DNA of 64,000 bases, taken from the NCBI RefSeq assembly GCF_003002825.1, contig NZ_PVTE01000004.1, forward strand, positions 248,001 to 312,000, in the 5' to 3' direction. Origin of the DNA: Spirosoma oryzae (lineage in GTDB: Bacteria > Bacteroidota > Bacteroidia > Cytophagales > Spirosomataceae). Below, piece by piece: positions 34,438-43,399 of the stretch. Every line of letters begins with the position of its first letter. Position 1 is the first letter of the stretch. The position numbers and the translations under genes were made by a program. The notes beneath the pieces are model-generated. The model ran no database searches. It was not told the DNA's origin and saw only the letters and a program-made list of their open reading frames with translations.

Positions 34438-35757
34438 TTACTCCTTCCCCAACCCCTTCTTGTAGGCATCCAGTGCGCGCTGACGGGTTTCGCTGGCGTC
34501 GACCATGGGCTTGGGGTACTTGTCGGGGTCGTCGACTTCGGGTACCCACCGTTTGATGTACTCGCCTTTGGGGTCGAATTTCTTCGTTTGCGACTCCGGG
34601 CTGAATACGCGGAAGTAAGGTGACGCATCCGTACCCGACCCAGCCGCCCACTGCCAGCCGCCGTTATTGGCCGACAGATCGTAGTCGCGGAGCTTTTTGC
34701 CAAAGTACGCTTCGCCCCACCGCCAGTCGATAAGCAGGTTTTTGCAGAGAAAGCTGGCCGTAATCATCCGAACCCGGTTGTGCATCCAGCCGATGGTGTT
34801 CAGTTGCCGCATCCCCGCGTCGACGATCGGAAAACCGGTCTCGCCCTTGCACCACTTCTCGAACTCGGCCTCGTTGTTGCGCCACTTGATGTTGTCGTAT
34901 TCGCGCCGGAACGAGTGCTTCTCGACATGCGGAAAGTGGTCGAGTACCTGGAAGTAGAAGTCGCGCCAGCACAGTTCGTTCAGAAACGTCTTGTCCTTCG
35001 CTTCGTGAGCCTGCCGGGCCAGTTCGCGGATGCTGATCGTACCAAACCGCAGGTGCATGCTGAGCTGACTCGTACCGTCTTCATCGGCGGGAAAATCGCG
35101 TGTCTTTCCGTAGTGATCGAGTACCTTATCAGACACCGTGCGGGCGGGTATGTTGTCTGTAACCGATTCAAAGCCCATCGATTTCAGCGAAGGCACTGGC
35201 AGCGGCTTTGTCTGGTAGTAGTTCTTTTTGTACTTCTCCGTCGGGTACGACTTCAGGTAGAACTCATTGAGCTTGGCGTGCCACGTTTTGCTGTACGGTG
35301 TGAAGACCGTATACGGCGCTTTTTTGGCTTTGCTCAGAACCTCGTCGTGGTCGAAAATAGTCTGGTCTTTATAGCTGTGAAAGCCGATCCCGGTCTTATC
35401 GAGCAGCGCGCCAATAGCCTTATCCCGGTCTTTGGCGTATGTCTCGTAGTCATAGTTGGTATAGACCGCTTCGACGTCATACTTCTTGACAATTGCCTTC
35501 CAGACGTCCTCCGGCTTACCGTATTCGACGTAAATCGCGGAGCCCAGTTTAGCTAGTTCGTCGTGCAATCGCTCGACTTCCTGCACCAGAAACGTTACAC
35601 GACGGTCATGCTTATCGTCGAGCGCGTCGAGAATGACTTTGTCGAAGATGAAAACGGGGAGTACCGGTTTGCCGCTGCGCAATGCGTGGTACAGAGCCGC
35701 GTTGTCGTGCAGCCGCAGGTCGCGCCGGAGCCAGACCAGCGATAAGGGTTCAGCCAT
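34438..35757 (-). CDS. phr: Deoxyribodipyrimidine photolyase (class I)
   Basis: 439 residues. The N-terminal Rossmann domain begins LSLVWLRRDLRLHDNAALYHAL. The C-terminal FAD domain has TSQLSMHLRFGTISIRELAR, ELCWRDFYFQVL, PIVDAGMRQLNTIGWMHNRV and RMITASFLCKNLLIDWRWGE, followed by LSANNGGWQWAAGSGTDASP. These are the CPD-photolyase FAD- and DNA-binding segments with the Trp residues for electron transfer. It repairs UV-induced pyrimidine dimers in blue light. The start is preceded within 6 bases by a single heptamer array. Confidence 0.95.
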   Translation of the reverse strand: MAEPLSLVWLRRDLRLHDNAALYHALRSGKPVLPVFIFDKVILDALDDKHDRRVTFLVQEVERLHDELAKLGSAIYVEYGKPEDVWKAIVKKYDVEAVYTNYDYETYAKDRDKAIGALLDKTGIGFHSYKDQTIFDHDEVLSKAKKAPYTVFTPYSKTWHAKLNEFYLKSYPTEKYKKNYYQTKPLPVPSLKSMGFESVTDNIPARTVSDKVLDHYGKTRDFPADEDGTSQLSMHLRFGTISIRELARQAHEAKDKTFLNELCWRDFYFQVLDHFPHVEKHSFRREYDNIKWRNNEAEFEKWCKGETGFPIVDAGMRQLNTIGWMHNRVRMITASFLCKNLLIDWRWGEAYFGKKLRDYDLSANNGGWQWAAGSGTDASPYFRVFSPESQTKKFDPKGEYIKRWVPEVDDPDKYPKPMVDASETRQRALDAYKKGLGKE

Positions 35758-35762
35758 GTGTG

Positions 35763-35790
35763 GGTATTCGGTTTAAAGTTTTCGGTAGTC
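35763..35790. repeat. Single heptamer array upstream of the photolyase gene
   Basis: Four units (GGTATTC, GGTTTAA, AGTTTTC, GGTAGTC) in exact 7-base register. No inverted partner arm is visible nearby, so this is either a half element or a decayed one. Confidence 0.65.
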
Positions 35791-35842
35791 TGGTCGGACT
35801 GACGTACGGTAGCAAACCAGCTGTTTGAGGAAATGGTTACAT

Positions 35843-35884
35843 ACGAAGAAGCCGCTGACGACTATACGTCAGCGGCTTCTTCGT
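35843..35884 (-). terminator. Long perfect stem-loop, terminator of the small secreted-protein gene
   Basis: An 18-base arm (35843-35860) pairs perfectly with 35867-35884 across a 6-base loop. It lies 22 bases beyond the stop at 35907 on the minus strand. The tail is only moderately T-rich. Confidence 0.7.
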
Positions 35885-35906
35885 AATACATTCAACGTAG
35901 ACTTGT

Positions 35907-36254
35907 TTACTCGGGCCGGAAACGGAGTCGAACCGTGTGTACTTCACCCGCATCGCTCCCGTAACCAGCCAGTTTTTTACCGGTTAGCTGCTGCGTCAGG
36001 CTATTGTTGATTTGTTCGTTGTGGCTGAACACCGCCAGTTGGCATAGTTCGTTGTCGGAGTTGACCTTGAATTGAATCACGACGACGCCGGGCTGCTCTG
36101 CTTTTTTCAGTGCGTCGGGCGTCGATATATAGCTTGCCAGCTGTTTTTCCAGACTGGCTTTTGGCGCTTTTACTTTACGGCTCTTAGCGGGGTTTGCGTA
36201 GCCCTGCGTCGCCAGGAAGCCTACCAGCGCAACGAGAAAGAGTGACTTTTTCAT
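35907..36254 (-). CDS. Small secreted protein of unknown function
   Basis: 115 residues. The signal peptide MKKSLFLVALVGFLATQGYA precedes a basic stretch (NPAKSRKVKAPKAS) and a domain with VVVIQFKVNSDNELCQLAVF and EVHTVRLRFRPE. The strand pattern and the phrase 'VIQFKV..DNEL' resemble TonB C-terminal-like domains of small Bacteroidota periplasmic proteins, but the similarity is weak. ATG 36254 is preferred over 36263 by two basic residues next to the hydrophobic core; both are possible. It has its own promoter-like and terminator-like sequences. Confidence 0.75.
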   Translation of the reverse strand: MKKSLFLVALVGFLATQGYANPAKSRKVKAPKASLEKQLASYISTPDALKKAEQPGVVVIQFKVNSDNELCQLAVFSHNEQINNSLTQQLTGKKLAGYGSDAGEVHTVRLRFRPE

Positions 36255-36477
36255 TGACTTCATTCGATTAAGGTGAATACTAGATCGTCCTGTCTCGTCG
36301 TCTCGAAACCGCGCCGACTTACATTACCTCAATATTACTTCAATATTATCTAAATGTTAACAATACGATCATATTAATTTTTTACTGGACTAAATACCCC
36401 AGAAACACAAACGACTAATACATTTTAAACACTTCACTTACAGAATATTAAGCCAAAGATCATAAATATAAACATGC

Positions 36478-36507
36478 CAAAACTAATATTACCTAAATGT
36501 TAACAAA
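36478..36507 (-). promoter_or_regulatory. Putative promoter TTTG-N18-TAGTTTTG
   Basis: On the minus strand TTTG (36504-36507) is followed after 18 bases by TAGTTTTG (36478-36485), matching the Bacteroidota -33/-7 consensus. It points to the small secreted-protein gene at 36254 with a leader of over 200 bases. Confidence 0.5.
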
Positions 36508-36511
36508 TAGA

Positions 36512-36568
36512 AAACCGGACCCCTATACGTGTGCGATGATGATATCGACACGTATAGGGGTCCGGTTT
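36512..36568 (-). terminator. Terminator of the S15 peptidase gene
   Basis: A 21-base perfect stem (36512-36532 with 36548-36568) around a 15-base loop lies 19 bases past the stop at 36588. On the minus strand it is followed by TTTTCTATTTGTT. Confidence 0.8.
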
Positions 36569-36587
36569 GGGAACCGTGTAAAACGAA

Positions 36588-38558
36588 CTACGGATTGAGC
36601 CGCAGCAGTTGAATAGCCGATGGGTGATCGGCATCGTGGTACAACCGAATCGTTGCTTTCTTATAATCGTCGTCGTTGGCCGAACCAATGTTGATGAACT
36701 GTTGCGGATTACGGTCGACCAGCGGGAACCATGAACTTTGTATCTGTACCATCAGTCGATGGCCTTTACGAAACGTATGCAGCACATCAGGCAGTTGAAC
36801 CTTAACTACTGTCGGCTGATTCGGCACAAACGCTTCAGGCTTCTCGAACGACGACCGAAACCGCCCACGGATAACGTCTGCCCGGACCAGCCGCTGATAA
36901 CCGGCTAACTGAACGCCCTTCAACGGACTACCTGCCTTGTTATAGTCTGGACTAGCCGTACTGTCGGGCAATACGTCAATCACTTTTACGATAAAATCGG
37001 CATCGGTGCCCGACGTGGCGACAAACAGCGTCGCGTCGATCGGGCCGGCGCTTGTCAAGTCTTCGGTCAGGGGTTCGGTTTCGAAGACCAGCACATCAGG
37101 TCGGCGGGCAGCAAAGCGCTGGTCTTCGATCATGTACTGGTTGTTACGCCGGGCAAACACGCCGTCGGTGTACGGAACCGGTTTGGCGGGATCGCTCACA
37201 TACGAATCATACGCATCCGGACCGGTGGGTTTTGTTGTACTGAGCTGCTGATTGGCCGTCAGGTAAAACGTACCAGGCTGCGCAGCTGCGGGTGGCCACT
37301 GCGTAAACGACTGCCAGCGGTTGCTTCCCGTATCGAACACACGGGCTTCCGGCTGATCGAACGTCCCCTTATTTTTTAGGTGATAGGCGAAGAAACGGGT
37401 TTCGATACTGTCGCGGTAGTATTTGGCGGTATTCTGCCCAAACGCTAGTGGACCGAACTGACTCCAGTTGGCCCGTGCCCAGGCACCGTGCGTCCACGGC
37501 CCCATCACGAGTTTGTTCTGGCTTTTCGACTGCTGTTCAATGCTTTTGTAGGTTGCCAGCGCGCCAAAGAGATCTTCGGCATCGAACCAGCCCCCAACGA
37601 CCAGCGTAGCCGGCGTCAGGTTTTTTAGGTGCGGGCGAATATTGCGGCTTTGCCAGTACGCGTCATACGTGTCGTGCTGAATGTACTCGTTCCAGATCTT
37701 ACTTTTCTGATTGTAGTACGTCGGTCCGTTAGCGTTTTTCAGCGCACCCATCTTTAAAAAAAACGAATACGCGTCTTTCATCGGTGCTTTGAACAGCGGA
37801 TCGTAGTCTTCCACAGGCCCGGTACGGGGGCCATCGAAATAATTGATAAACCCAAAATTGTCGAGCAGGAAGAATGCCCCCTTGTGCCGGGCGTCATCGC
37901 CAATAAACTCATCGGTGACGGGGGCCTGTGGCGATACGGCTTTCAGAGCCGGGTGCGCACCGGGCAGCGCTGCCGACGCGTAGAAACCGGGATACGAAAT
38001 CCCCATCAACCCGACACGACCGTTGTTGTTCGGCACATTCTTGAGCAGCCAGTCGATGGTATCATACGTGTCGGTGCTCTCGTCGGTTCCGGTGGGTGTA
38101 ACCGATTTGGCTTTGCCTTTTTTAGCGGTCGGCGCGGGCGTGGTACTGCGGTTGAGCGCGGGCGTCATTTCCTCGAACTGCCCTTCGCTCTTGTACCGGC
38201 CTCGTACATCCTGATACACGAAGATGTATTTCTCCTGCGACAGTTCGGTCGACATACCCGGTCCAGACTTTGGGTAATTAGTTTCGCCGTAGGGAGCCGC
38301 CGAATACGGTGTCCGCTCCATGAGTATCGGGTACCGGTTGGTCGGCGATGCATCGGTCGGTACGTAGATCGTCGTGTACAGCTTTACGCCATCGCGCATG
38401 CCGATTTGCCGATCGAGTTTACGATAGTTCTGCCGGACAAACAGTGAGTCAGTACCCGGTGTCTGCGCATAGCAGAAGGATGTGAGAAGGAGAAGAAGGT
38501 ATACAGTTTTCAGTATACGGCTTACGGTGTTCCGTTGTACGCTAGTTCGTTGGCGCAT
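36588..38558 (-). CDS. CocE/NonD-family hydrolase (X-Pro dipeptidyl-peptidase S15-like)
   Basis: 656 residues. After an export signal (YLLLLLTSFCYAQ), the alpha/beta-hydrolase part begins IGMRDGVKLYTTIYVPTDAS. The nucleophile Ser is in GLMGISYPGFYAS. A likely catalytic Asp is in VVGGWFDAEDLFG and a His in MGPWTHGAW. The C-terminal jelly-roll (PDVLVFETEPLTEDLTSAG to LRLNP) is the family's carbohydrate-binding-like domain. It hydrolyses esters or N-terminal dipeptides with Pro at position 2; substrate not predictable. Residues about 9-21 (RNTVSRILKTVYL) are encoded by a heptamer repeat array that has merged with the gene start. ATG 38558 is the only ATG before the signal. Confidence 0.92.
   Translation of the reverse strand: MRQRTSVQRNTVSRILKTVYLLLLLTSFCYAQTPGTDSLFVRQNYRKLDRQIGMRDGVKLYTTIYVPTDASPTNRYPILMERTPYSAAPYGETNYPKSGPGMSTELSQEKYIFVYQDVRGRYKSEGQFEEMTPALNRSTTPAPTAKKGKAKSVTPTGTDESTDTYDTIDWLLKNVPNNNGRVGLMGISYPGFYASAALPGAHPALKAVSPQAPVTDEFIGDDARHKGAFFLLDNFGFINYFDGPRTGPVEDYDPLFKAPMKDAYSFFLKMGALKNANGPTYYNQKSKIWNEYIQHDTYDAYWQSRNIRPHLKNLTPATLVVGGWFDAEDLFGALATYKSIEQQSKSQNKLVMGPWTHGAWARANWSQFGPLAFGQNTAKYYRDSIETRFFAYHLKNKGTFDQPEARVFDTGSNRWQSFTQWPPAAAQPGTFYLTANQQLSTTKPTGPDAYDSYVSDPAKPVPYTDGVFARRNNQYMIEDQRFAARRPDVLVFETEPLTEDLTSAGPIDATLFVATSGTDADFIVKVIDVLPDSTASPDYNKAGSPLKGVQLAGYQRLVRADVIRGRFRSSFEKPEAFVPNQPTVVKVQLPDVLHTFRKGHRLMVQIQSSWFPLVDRNPQQFINIGSANDDDYKKATIRLYHDADHPSAIQLLRLNP
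38498..38534. repeat. Heptamer array inside the 5' end of the S15 peptidase gene
   Basis: Five units in register (GGTATAC, AGTTTTC, AGTATAC, GGCTTAC, GGTGTTC) from 38498 to 38532. They lie within the coding sequence of the minus-strand gene starting at 38558. An inverted arm occurs at 39175-39207 on the other side of the nested repeat spacer. Confidence 0.75.
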
Positions 38559-39206
38559 CTTGTCAGCGTTTGTGAATAATGCTGCAAACTACGCATTATA
38601 CCCCCACCTCCGAGTTGTCGGAGCGCCCGTTGGGGAGGGGACATTTAAGGACTAGAAGGCAAAGAGTCTATGGCCCTTTCCACCCCTAAATCCCCTGAAG
38701 GGAACTTTTTTCGAGCATGAGCAAAGTCCCCTTCAGGGCAGGGCTGTTAAGTTCTGGGTAGCCCCACCCCCCAGCCCCCTAAAGGGCAGGGCTGTTAAGT
38801 TCTGTTCCGCCCTACCCCCCAGCCCCCTAAAGGGGGAGCATTCCACAAATGAAGTTCACCCCCTTTAGGCCGGGCCGACGTTTCGGGGCTGGGGGGTAGA
38901 TGGACCGAAGGTAATTTGGCTACCGTCAGCGTCAATTTAAGAACTTAACAGCCCTGCCCTAAAGGGGGAGCCGTTCATCCGCAAAATGCTCCCCCTTTAG
39001 GGGGCTGGGGGGTGGTTTAGCCGAAGGAAATTTGGCCAATACCAGCATTAAATCAAGAACTTAACAGCCCTGCCCTTCAGGGGATTTAGGGGTAAAAGAG
39101 CCTACTCAAATACCACATAACATGTTCGCCCTAACGGGCGCTTTAATCCGTCAGAACGCTGAAACCCGTACGACAGACCGCCGAAAACCGTATACCGAAA
39201 ACCGTA
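38559..39206. repeat. Composite nested inverted-repeat spacer (CCCCCTAAAGGGGG family)
   Basis: No gene is visible in this 650-base spacer. An outer pair (38681-38702 with 39073-39093) encloses further inverted copies of AGGGCTGTTAAGTTCT (two on the left near 38739 and 38787; inverted near 38940 and 39056) and of CCCCCAGCCCCCTAAAGG with its complement. A separate small hairpin CGCCCTAACGGGCG is at 39128-39141. The same modules recur at 45731-45830. The heptamer array at 39175-39207 ends exactly in the copA stop codon. Confidence 0.85.
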
Positions 39207-39207
39207 C
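39175..39207. repeat. Heptamer array ending in the copA stop codon
   Basis: On the minus strand the units GTAGTAC, GGTTTTC, GGTATAC, GGTTTTC run directly from the TAG stop of the copper ATPase gene. It is inverted relative to the array at 38498-38534. Confidence 0.75.
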
Positions 39208-41453
39208 TACAGCTTCGCCCCCCGAAGCCGCAAACTGTTGCTGACAACGGATACGGAACTCAGGGCCATGGCTGCGCTGGCAATCATGGGACTAAGCAGA
39301 AAACCGAAGGCCGGGTAAAGCACACCGGCGGCAATGGGAATACCGATCAGGTTGTAGATGAACGCCCAGAACAGGTTTTGACGAATGGTACGAACGGTTT
39401 TACGCGCCAGCGTCAGCGCCTTCGGTACGCTGGTCAGGTCCGTCGAGATAAGTGTCATCCGGGCTACGTCGAGGGCGATATCGGCACCACGGCCCATTGC
39501 CATGCTCACGTCGGCCTGCGCCAGTGCAGGCGCATCGTTTATCCCGTCGCCAACCATTGCCACCGTATGTCCCTGCCGTTGCAACTGCTGGATGAAACTG
39601 GCTTTCTCGGCGGGTAATACACCGGCCTGCACCTGCTGAATACCGACCTGTTCAGCAACGGCAGCCGCTGTACGGACATTGTCGCCGGTCAGCATATACG
39701 TTGTGGCCCCCTGTTGTTGCAACTGCTCGATCGCCTGCCGGGCTGACGACCGAACGGGGTCGGCAATCGCAAATACGGCCAGTACGGGTTGATGGGCACT
39801 GGCGAAAAAGACGACCGTTTTGGCCTGACTTTCCCACATATCAACCAACTTATCCACATTAGCCGGAACACGCGCCCCATTTTCGGTCAGCAGCCGGCGG
39901 TTGCCAATAAGGTAGGTATCACCCTGATACTGCCCGGTCACCCCCTGCCCAGTCACGCTCTCGAACCCGTCCAGTTCGAGTTGCGCAACACCTGACTTAG
40001 TCAGATGGGCAACGACTGCGTCGGCTAGCGGGTGCTCTGACTGCGACTCAAGCGCCAGCAGTATCGATTCCAGCAGGGCCGTATTCGCCGTACCGATCAG
40101 CCACTTGCTATCCGTAACGGTTGGTTTGCCTTCGGTAATCGTACCCGTTTTATCGAGCACAACCGCGTCGACTTTATTTCCTAACTCCAGGCTTTCGGCG
40201 TCTTTGATCAGGATGTTCGACTCAGCGCCTTTGCCGATACCGACCATGATTGCCGTGGGCGTTGCCAGACCAAGGGCACAGGGACAGGCAATAACGAGTA
40301 CCGTCACGGCGGTCAGCAGGCCTGTCGTCAGTGCGGTGTCAGGTGGCCCGAACAACAGCCAGCCAAGAAACGTCAGCAGAGCGACGCCGAGCACGACCGG
40401 CACGAAGACACCCGCCACCCGGTCGACCAGTTGCTGCACAGGTGCTTTACTACCCTGCGCGTCCTGCACCGAACGAATGATACGCGCCAGCACGGTATCG
40501 GCACCGACCTTACGGGCTTCGAACCGAAAAGCACCCTTCTGGTTGATGGTACCACCAAAGACCGCGTCCCCCGTCGCTTTGCTGACAGGTACCGGTTCAC
40601 CACTAATCAGGCTTTCGTCGACATACGAACTGCCCGACACGACGGTTCCGTCGACCGCAATCCGTTCACCAGGACGAACCACCAGTATATGACCGATTTG
40701 CACCTCGGCCAGCGGGATCTCCCGCTCGACATCCCCCGCAACGACCCGTACCGTCTGCGGCTGCATACCGATCAATTTCTTGATGGCCGAGCCCGTGTTC
40801 GACTTGGCCCGCTCCTCCAGTAGTTTTCCCAGCGAGATAAAGGCGATGATGACGGCGGCCGCTTCGAAATACACGTGCGGCATCTGCCCCCGATCGAGCC
40901 AGAACTGCGGATAGAGCGTATTAAACGTGCTGAATAGGAAAGCGATACCCGTACTAAGTGATACCAGCGTGTCCATGTTGGCCATGCCATGCCGGACCTG
41001 CCGCCAGGCATTCACGAAGTAGCTACGACCCAGCCAGAACACCACCGGAGCCGTCAGTACGAGCATGATATAGTTGGCGAAAGGCCAGTTCATCCCGAAC
41101 ATACCCAGTACCAGCACTGGCATCGAAAGCACCACCGACCAGATCGTTCGCTGTTTCAGTTCGGCATATTGTTGTTGCCGGGCCTCCTCCTGTACGGCAT
41201 TGGGGTCTTCGGCATCGATAACCAGATCGTAGCCCACTGACTGCACAGCTTTCTGCAACGATTCGGGCGTGGCAATTTGGGGATCATACTGCACCCAGGC
41301 CGTCTGATTGGCGTAGTTGACACCGGCATCCTGAACACCTGCGGTATGTTTCAGCATCGACTCAACGCTGACGGCGCAGGCGGCACAGCTCATGTCCAGC
41401 ACCGGATATGTTTTTCGAATCCCGGAAGCGGGTTTTCGTTCGATCGTATTCAT
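39207..41453 (-). CDS. copA: Copper-translocating P-type ATPase
   Basis: 748 residues, class P1B-1 type. One N-terminal HMA domain has the metal motif [15 protein letters not shown] (CxxC). The membrane CPC motif is [13 protein letters not shown], the phosphorylation loop [13 protein letters not shown], the actuator loop [15 protein letters not shown], and the hinge [20 protein letters not shown]. The HP motif of the nucleotide domain is [12 protein letters not shown]. It exports Cu(I) from the cytoplasm. ATG 41453 is chosen since the HMA domain starts about 17 residues later; a longer frame to 41591 lacks homology. No copper regulator or chaperone gene is adjacent. Confidence 0.95.
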   Translation of the reverse strand: MNTIERKPASGIRKTYPVLDMSCAACAVSVESMLKHTAGVQDAGVNYANQTAWVQYDPQIATPESLQKAVQSVGYDLVIDAEDPNAVQEEARQQQYAELKQRTIWSVVLSMPVLVLGMFGMNWPFANYIMLVLTAPVVFWLGRSYFVNAWRQVRHGMANMDTLVSLSTGIAFLFSTFNTLYPQFWLDRGQMPHVYFEAAAVIIAFISLGKLLEERAKSNTGSAIKKLIGMQPQTVRVVAGDVEREIPLAEVQIGHILVVRPGERIAVDGTVVSGSSYVDESLISGEPVPVSKATGDAVFGGTINQKGAFRFEARKVGADTVLARIIRSVQDAQGSKAPVQQLVDRVAGVFVPVVLGVALLTFLGWLLFGPPDTALTTGLLTAVTVLVIACPCALGLATPTAIMVGIGKGAESNILIKDAESLELGNKVDAVVLDKTGTITEGKPTVTDSKWLIGTANTALLESILLALESQSEHPLADAVVAHLTKSGVAQLELDGFESVTGQGVTGQYQGDTYLIGNRRLLTENGARVPANVDKLVDMWESQAKTVVFFASAHQPVLAVFAIADPVRSSARQAIEQLQQQGATTYMLTGDNVRTAAAVAEQVGIQQVQAGVLPAEKASFIQQLQRQGHTVAMVGDGINDAPALAQADVSMAMGRGADIALDVARMTLISTDLTSVPKALTLARKTVRTIRQNLFWAFIYNLIGIPIAAGVLYPAFGFLLSPMIASAAMALSSVSVVSNSLRLRGAKL

Positions 41454-41647
41454 AGTAGCGAGAGCAGCGTTGATGTAGCCTTGCCGGGCGACGCTGCTAC
41501 TATTTCTATAAGAACACGAAAGCGGTTGGTCTCTGTTTCCGGGCCAGTGTACATAATTGGGGGCAAGCTTTATACGTATCCAGAACAGCACCTCATGTGG
41601 AAGCAGGCAAACAGCATCCTGCTGTTTGAGACATACGCCTAAACGCA

Positions 41648-41680
41648 GCAGCCCCGAAACCGGGATGGTCTCGGGGCTGC
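41648..41680. terminator. Stem-loop, probable terminator
   Basis: GCAGCCCCGAAACC (41648-41661) pairs with GGTCTCGGGGCTGC (41667-41680), one G-T/A-C exception. The plus-strand tail is TTATTGTGTT, the minus-strand tail TGCGTTTAGG. It lies between the start of copA and the stop of the acidic-protein gene and probably ends transcripts of the latter. The rest of the spacer 41454-41746 holds the palindrome at 41701-41731 and nothing else recognised. Confidence 0.5.
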
Positions 41681-41700
41681 TTATTGTGTTGATGACTAGA

Positions 41701-41731
41701 GACCTAAACGGTTTTGGAAACCGTTTAGGTC
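41701..41731. repeat. CTAAACGGTTT palindrome, copy 2
   Basis: Two perfect 14-base arms (GACCTAAACGGTTT and its complement) flank TGG. The central 25 bases match the element at 21329-21353 except for one loop base. It lies 15 bases after the stop of the acidic-protein gene. Confidence 0.8.
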
Positions 41732-41746
41732 TGGGTTGAGCGTGTA

Positions 41747-42037
41747 CTAATACCGCTCGTTACCCTCGTTTTCTTCTTCGGCCAGTTCGGTGATCTGATC
41801 GTCGAGTTCGTCGTCCGACAGTTCTTCGTCGTCCAGCATATCCTCTGGTAATTCGTCGCCGTCCATACCGTTCGACACTTCGTCGGTTGCGTGCTGCGCC
41901 GTTATGGTGTCAGTATAGAGCAGCGTGTCCGACGCTTCTTCGCTACCGGGGTTCATGTTGTCGGGCTCGTTGTTGACACCCAATCCAGCGTAGGCAACGC
42001 CGTCGTCTTCCTGTTCGTTTTGATGATTGGTTTGCAT
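41747..42037 (-). CDS. Small, very acidic protein of unknown function
   Basis: 96 residues with 32 Asp/Glu, one Arg and no Lys. The C-terminal half is a run of acidic repeats ([20 protein letters not shown]). No signal peptide and no hydrophobic segment. The predicted product is intrinsically disordered. Coding is supported by codon use and by a clean ATG and stop in a spacer otherwise flanked by hairpins. Function unknown. Confidence 0.72.
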   Translation of the reverse strand: MQTNHQNEQEDDGVAYAGLGVNNEPDNMNPGSEEASDTLLYTDTITAQHATDEVSNGMDGDELPEDMLDDEELSDDELDDQITELAEEENEGNERY

Positions 42038-42223
42038 GACGGTTCACGTTTGTATGCTTACCTAACCACCGGTTCAGCAAAGAGTTTTCGACTATTTCCA
42101 GATTGTCGACTAATCAACGAGGAGGCTATTTTATTGACGACATCAAGGTATTTACCTTCACAATAAGCAATTATCCCCGCATATCGATCAAAAAATATAA
42201 TATTTGCGGGAATATTCAACTTT

Positions 42224-43393
42224 ATGCTACACCGAATTCTTGAAAATGATTTCGTTCAACGGCTAACTCATTTTCCGGCCGTTGGTCTGTTGGGGCCCAG
42301 ACAAGCCGGCAAAACGACGCTTGTTCATGCCATACAGAATCAGTTGTCTCGACCCACCGTTTATTTTGATCTGGAGCGAAGTAGTGATCTTGCCCGTTTT
42401 CAACAGGACCGCACTTTCTTTCTGGAACAGTTTACCGAAGAAACCGTGATTCTCGATGAGATTCATCGCCTACCCGAACTCTTCCCTGATCTGCGCGGAC
42501 TTATCGATCGAAACCGTCAGCCAGGCCGGTTTATTCTGCTGGGTTCAGCTTCACCTACCCTGCTCCGCAACACGTCGGAGTCATTAGCAGGCCGTATCTC
42601 ATACCTGGAACTAACCCCTTTTCAACTACGTGAATTACCCAGCCCAGATTATCAGCAACACTGGCTACGAGGAGGTTTCCCTACCAGCTGGCTGGCCCCA
42701 TCAACTGACCTATCGGCCATCTGGCGCGAAGACTTCATTCGGAATTATATTGAGCGCGATCTGCCACAACTTGGGCTAACGGCCAATCCAATTCAACTCC
42801 TGCGCCTGTTTACCATGCTGGCCAATCAGCAGGGGGGCCTACTCAATCAAACCGCGCTTGGGAACGCCTTACAACTCCGGACACCGCTTGTCGGTCAATA
42901 CCTAAACTTTCTGGAGCAGGCTTTTTTGGTGCGTCGATTAACACCCTACGCGACAAACGTAGGAAAGCGACTAACTAAAAGTCCGAAGCTGTACATTCGC
43001 GATAGTGGCTTAGTGCACCAGTTGCTACGACTGTATGACATCAACGTTCTTTTTGGCCATCCAGTAGTGGGCGCTTCGTGGGAAGGTTACGTTATTGAAC
43101 AGTTGATTCCTATGCTACAATTCGATCAGCTGCCTTTCTTCTATCGTACTGCTGATGGTGCTGAACTTGATTTGGTGATCGAAAGTCAGGGGCAGATCAA
43201 GCTAGCGGTCGAAATCAAACTGTCAGACGCACCGACGCTGTCTAAGGGCACCACGACTGCGTTACAAGATGTGGGAAATCCCCCACTTTTGGTTGTCACC
43301 CCGTCAGCCGACACCTACCGACTTCGCGAGCATGTGTGGGTATGTTCGGTGTCGTCACTACCTGACATGCTTCAGCGCTTACTGGATGGCTAA
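42224..43393 (+). CDS. AAA-type ATP-binding protein with DUF4143 domain
   Basis: 389 residues. AAA_14 domain: Walker A GLLGPRQAGKTTLVHAI, Walker B ETVILDEIHRLPELF, sensor region LLGSASPTLLRNTSESLAGR. The C-terminal DUF4143 domain has SPKLYIRDSGLVHQLL, and then ELDLVIESQGQIKLAVEIKLSD, whose Asp and ExK resemble a PD-(D/E)xK nuclease core. These proteins are common, mobile and of uncertain role, often considered part of defence or toxin-like systems. An inverted repeat (CCCGCATAT with ATATTTGCGGG) lies just upstream near 42177-42207 and may regulate it. Confidence 0.9.
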   Translation: MLHRILENDFVQRLTHFPAVGLLGPRQAGKTTLVHAIQNQLSRPTVYFDLERSSDLARFQQDRTFFLEQFTEETVILDEIHRLPELFPDLRGLIDRNRQPGRFILLGSASPTLLRNTSESLAGRISYLELTPFQLRELPSPDYQQHWLRGGFPTSWLAPSTDLSAIWREDFIRNYIERDLPQLGLTANPIQLLRLFTMLANQQGGLLNQTALGNALQLRTPLVGQYLNFLEQAFLVRRLTPYATNVGKRLTKSPKLYIRDSGLVHQLLRLYDINVLFGHPVVGASWEGYVIEQLIPMLQFDQLPFFYRTADGAELDLVIESQGQIKLAVEIKLSDAPTLSKGTTTALQDVGNPPLLVVTPSADTYRLREHVWVCSVSSLPDMLQRLLDG

Positions 43394-43399
43394 CGATTA

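Larger units (their letters stand above)
36255..36587. other. AT-rich intergenic region with a repeated CTAAATGTTAACAA motif
   Basis: About 330 bases, of which 36320-36510 is strikingly AT-rich compared with the GC-rich surroundings. The sequence CTAAATGTTAACAA occurs twice (about 36350-36363 and 36493-36506), each time preceded by a TATTA(T/C) sequence. It carries a candidate promoter for the small secreted gene (36478-36507) and the terminator of the peptidase gene. No coding frame is supported. Confidence 0.6.

Noticed and set aside
34780-35556. 258-codon open frame on the plus strand
   Set aside because: It is antisense to the photolyase gene, which has all family motifs.
42170-42210. 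Exact -7 box before the AAA/DUF4143 gene
   Set aside because: The best match (AATATTTG) misses the first T of TAnnTTTG and no -33 TTG is found, so no promoter was called.
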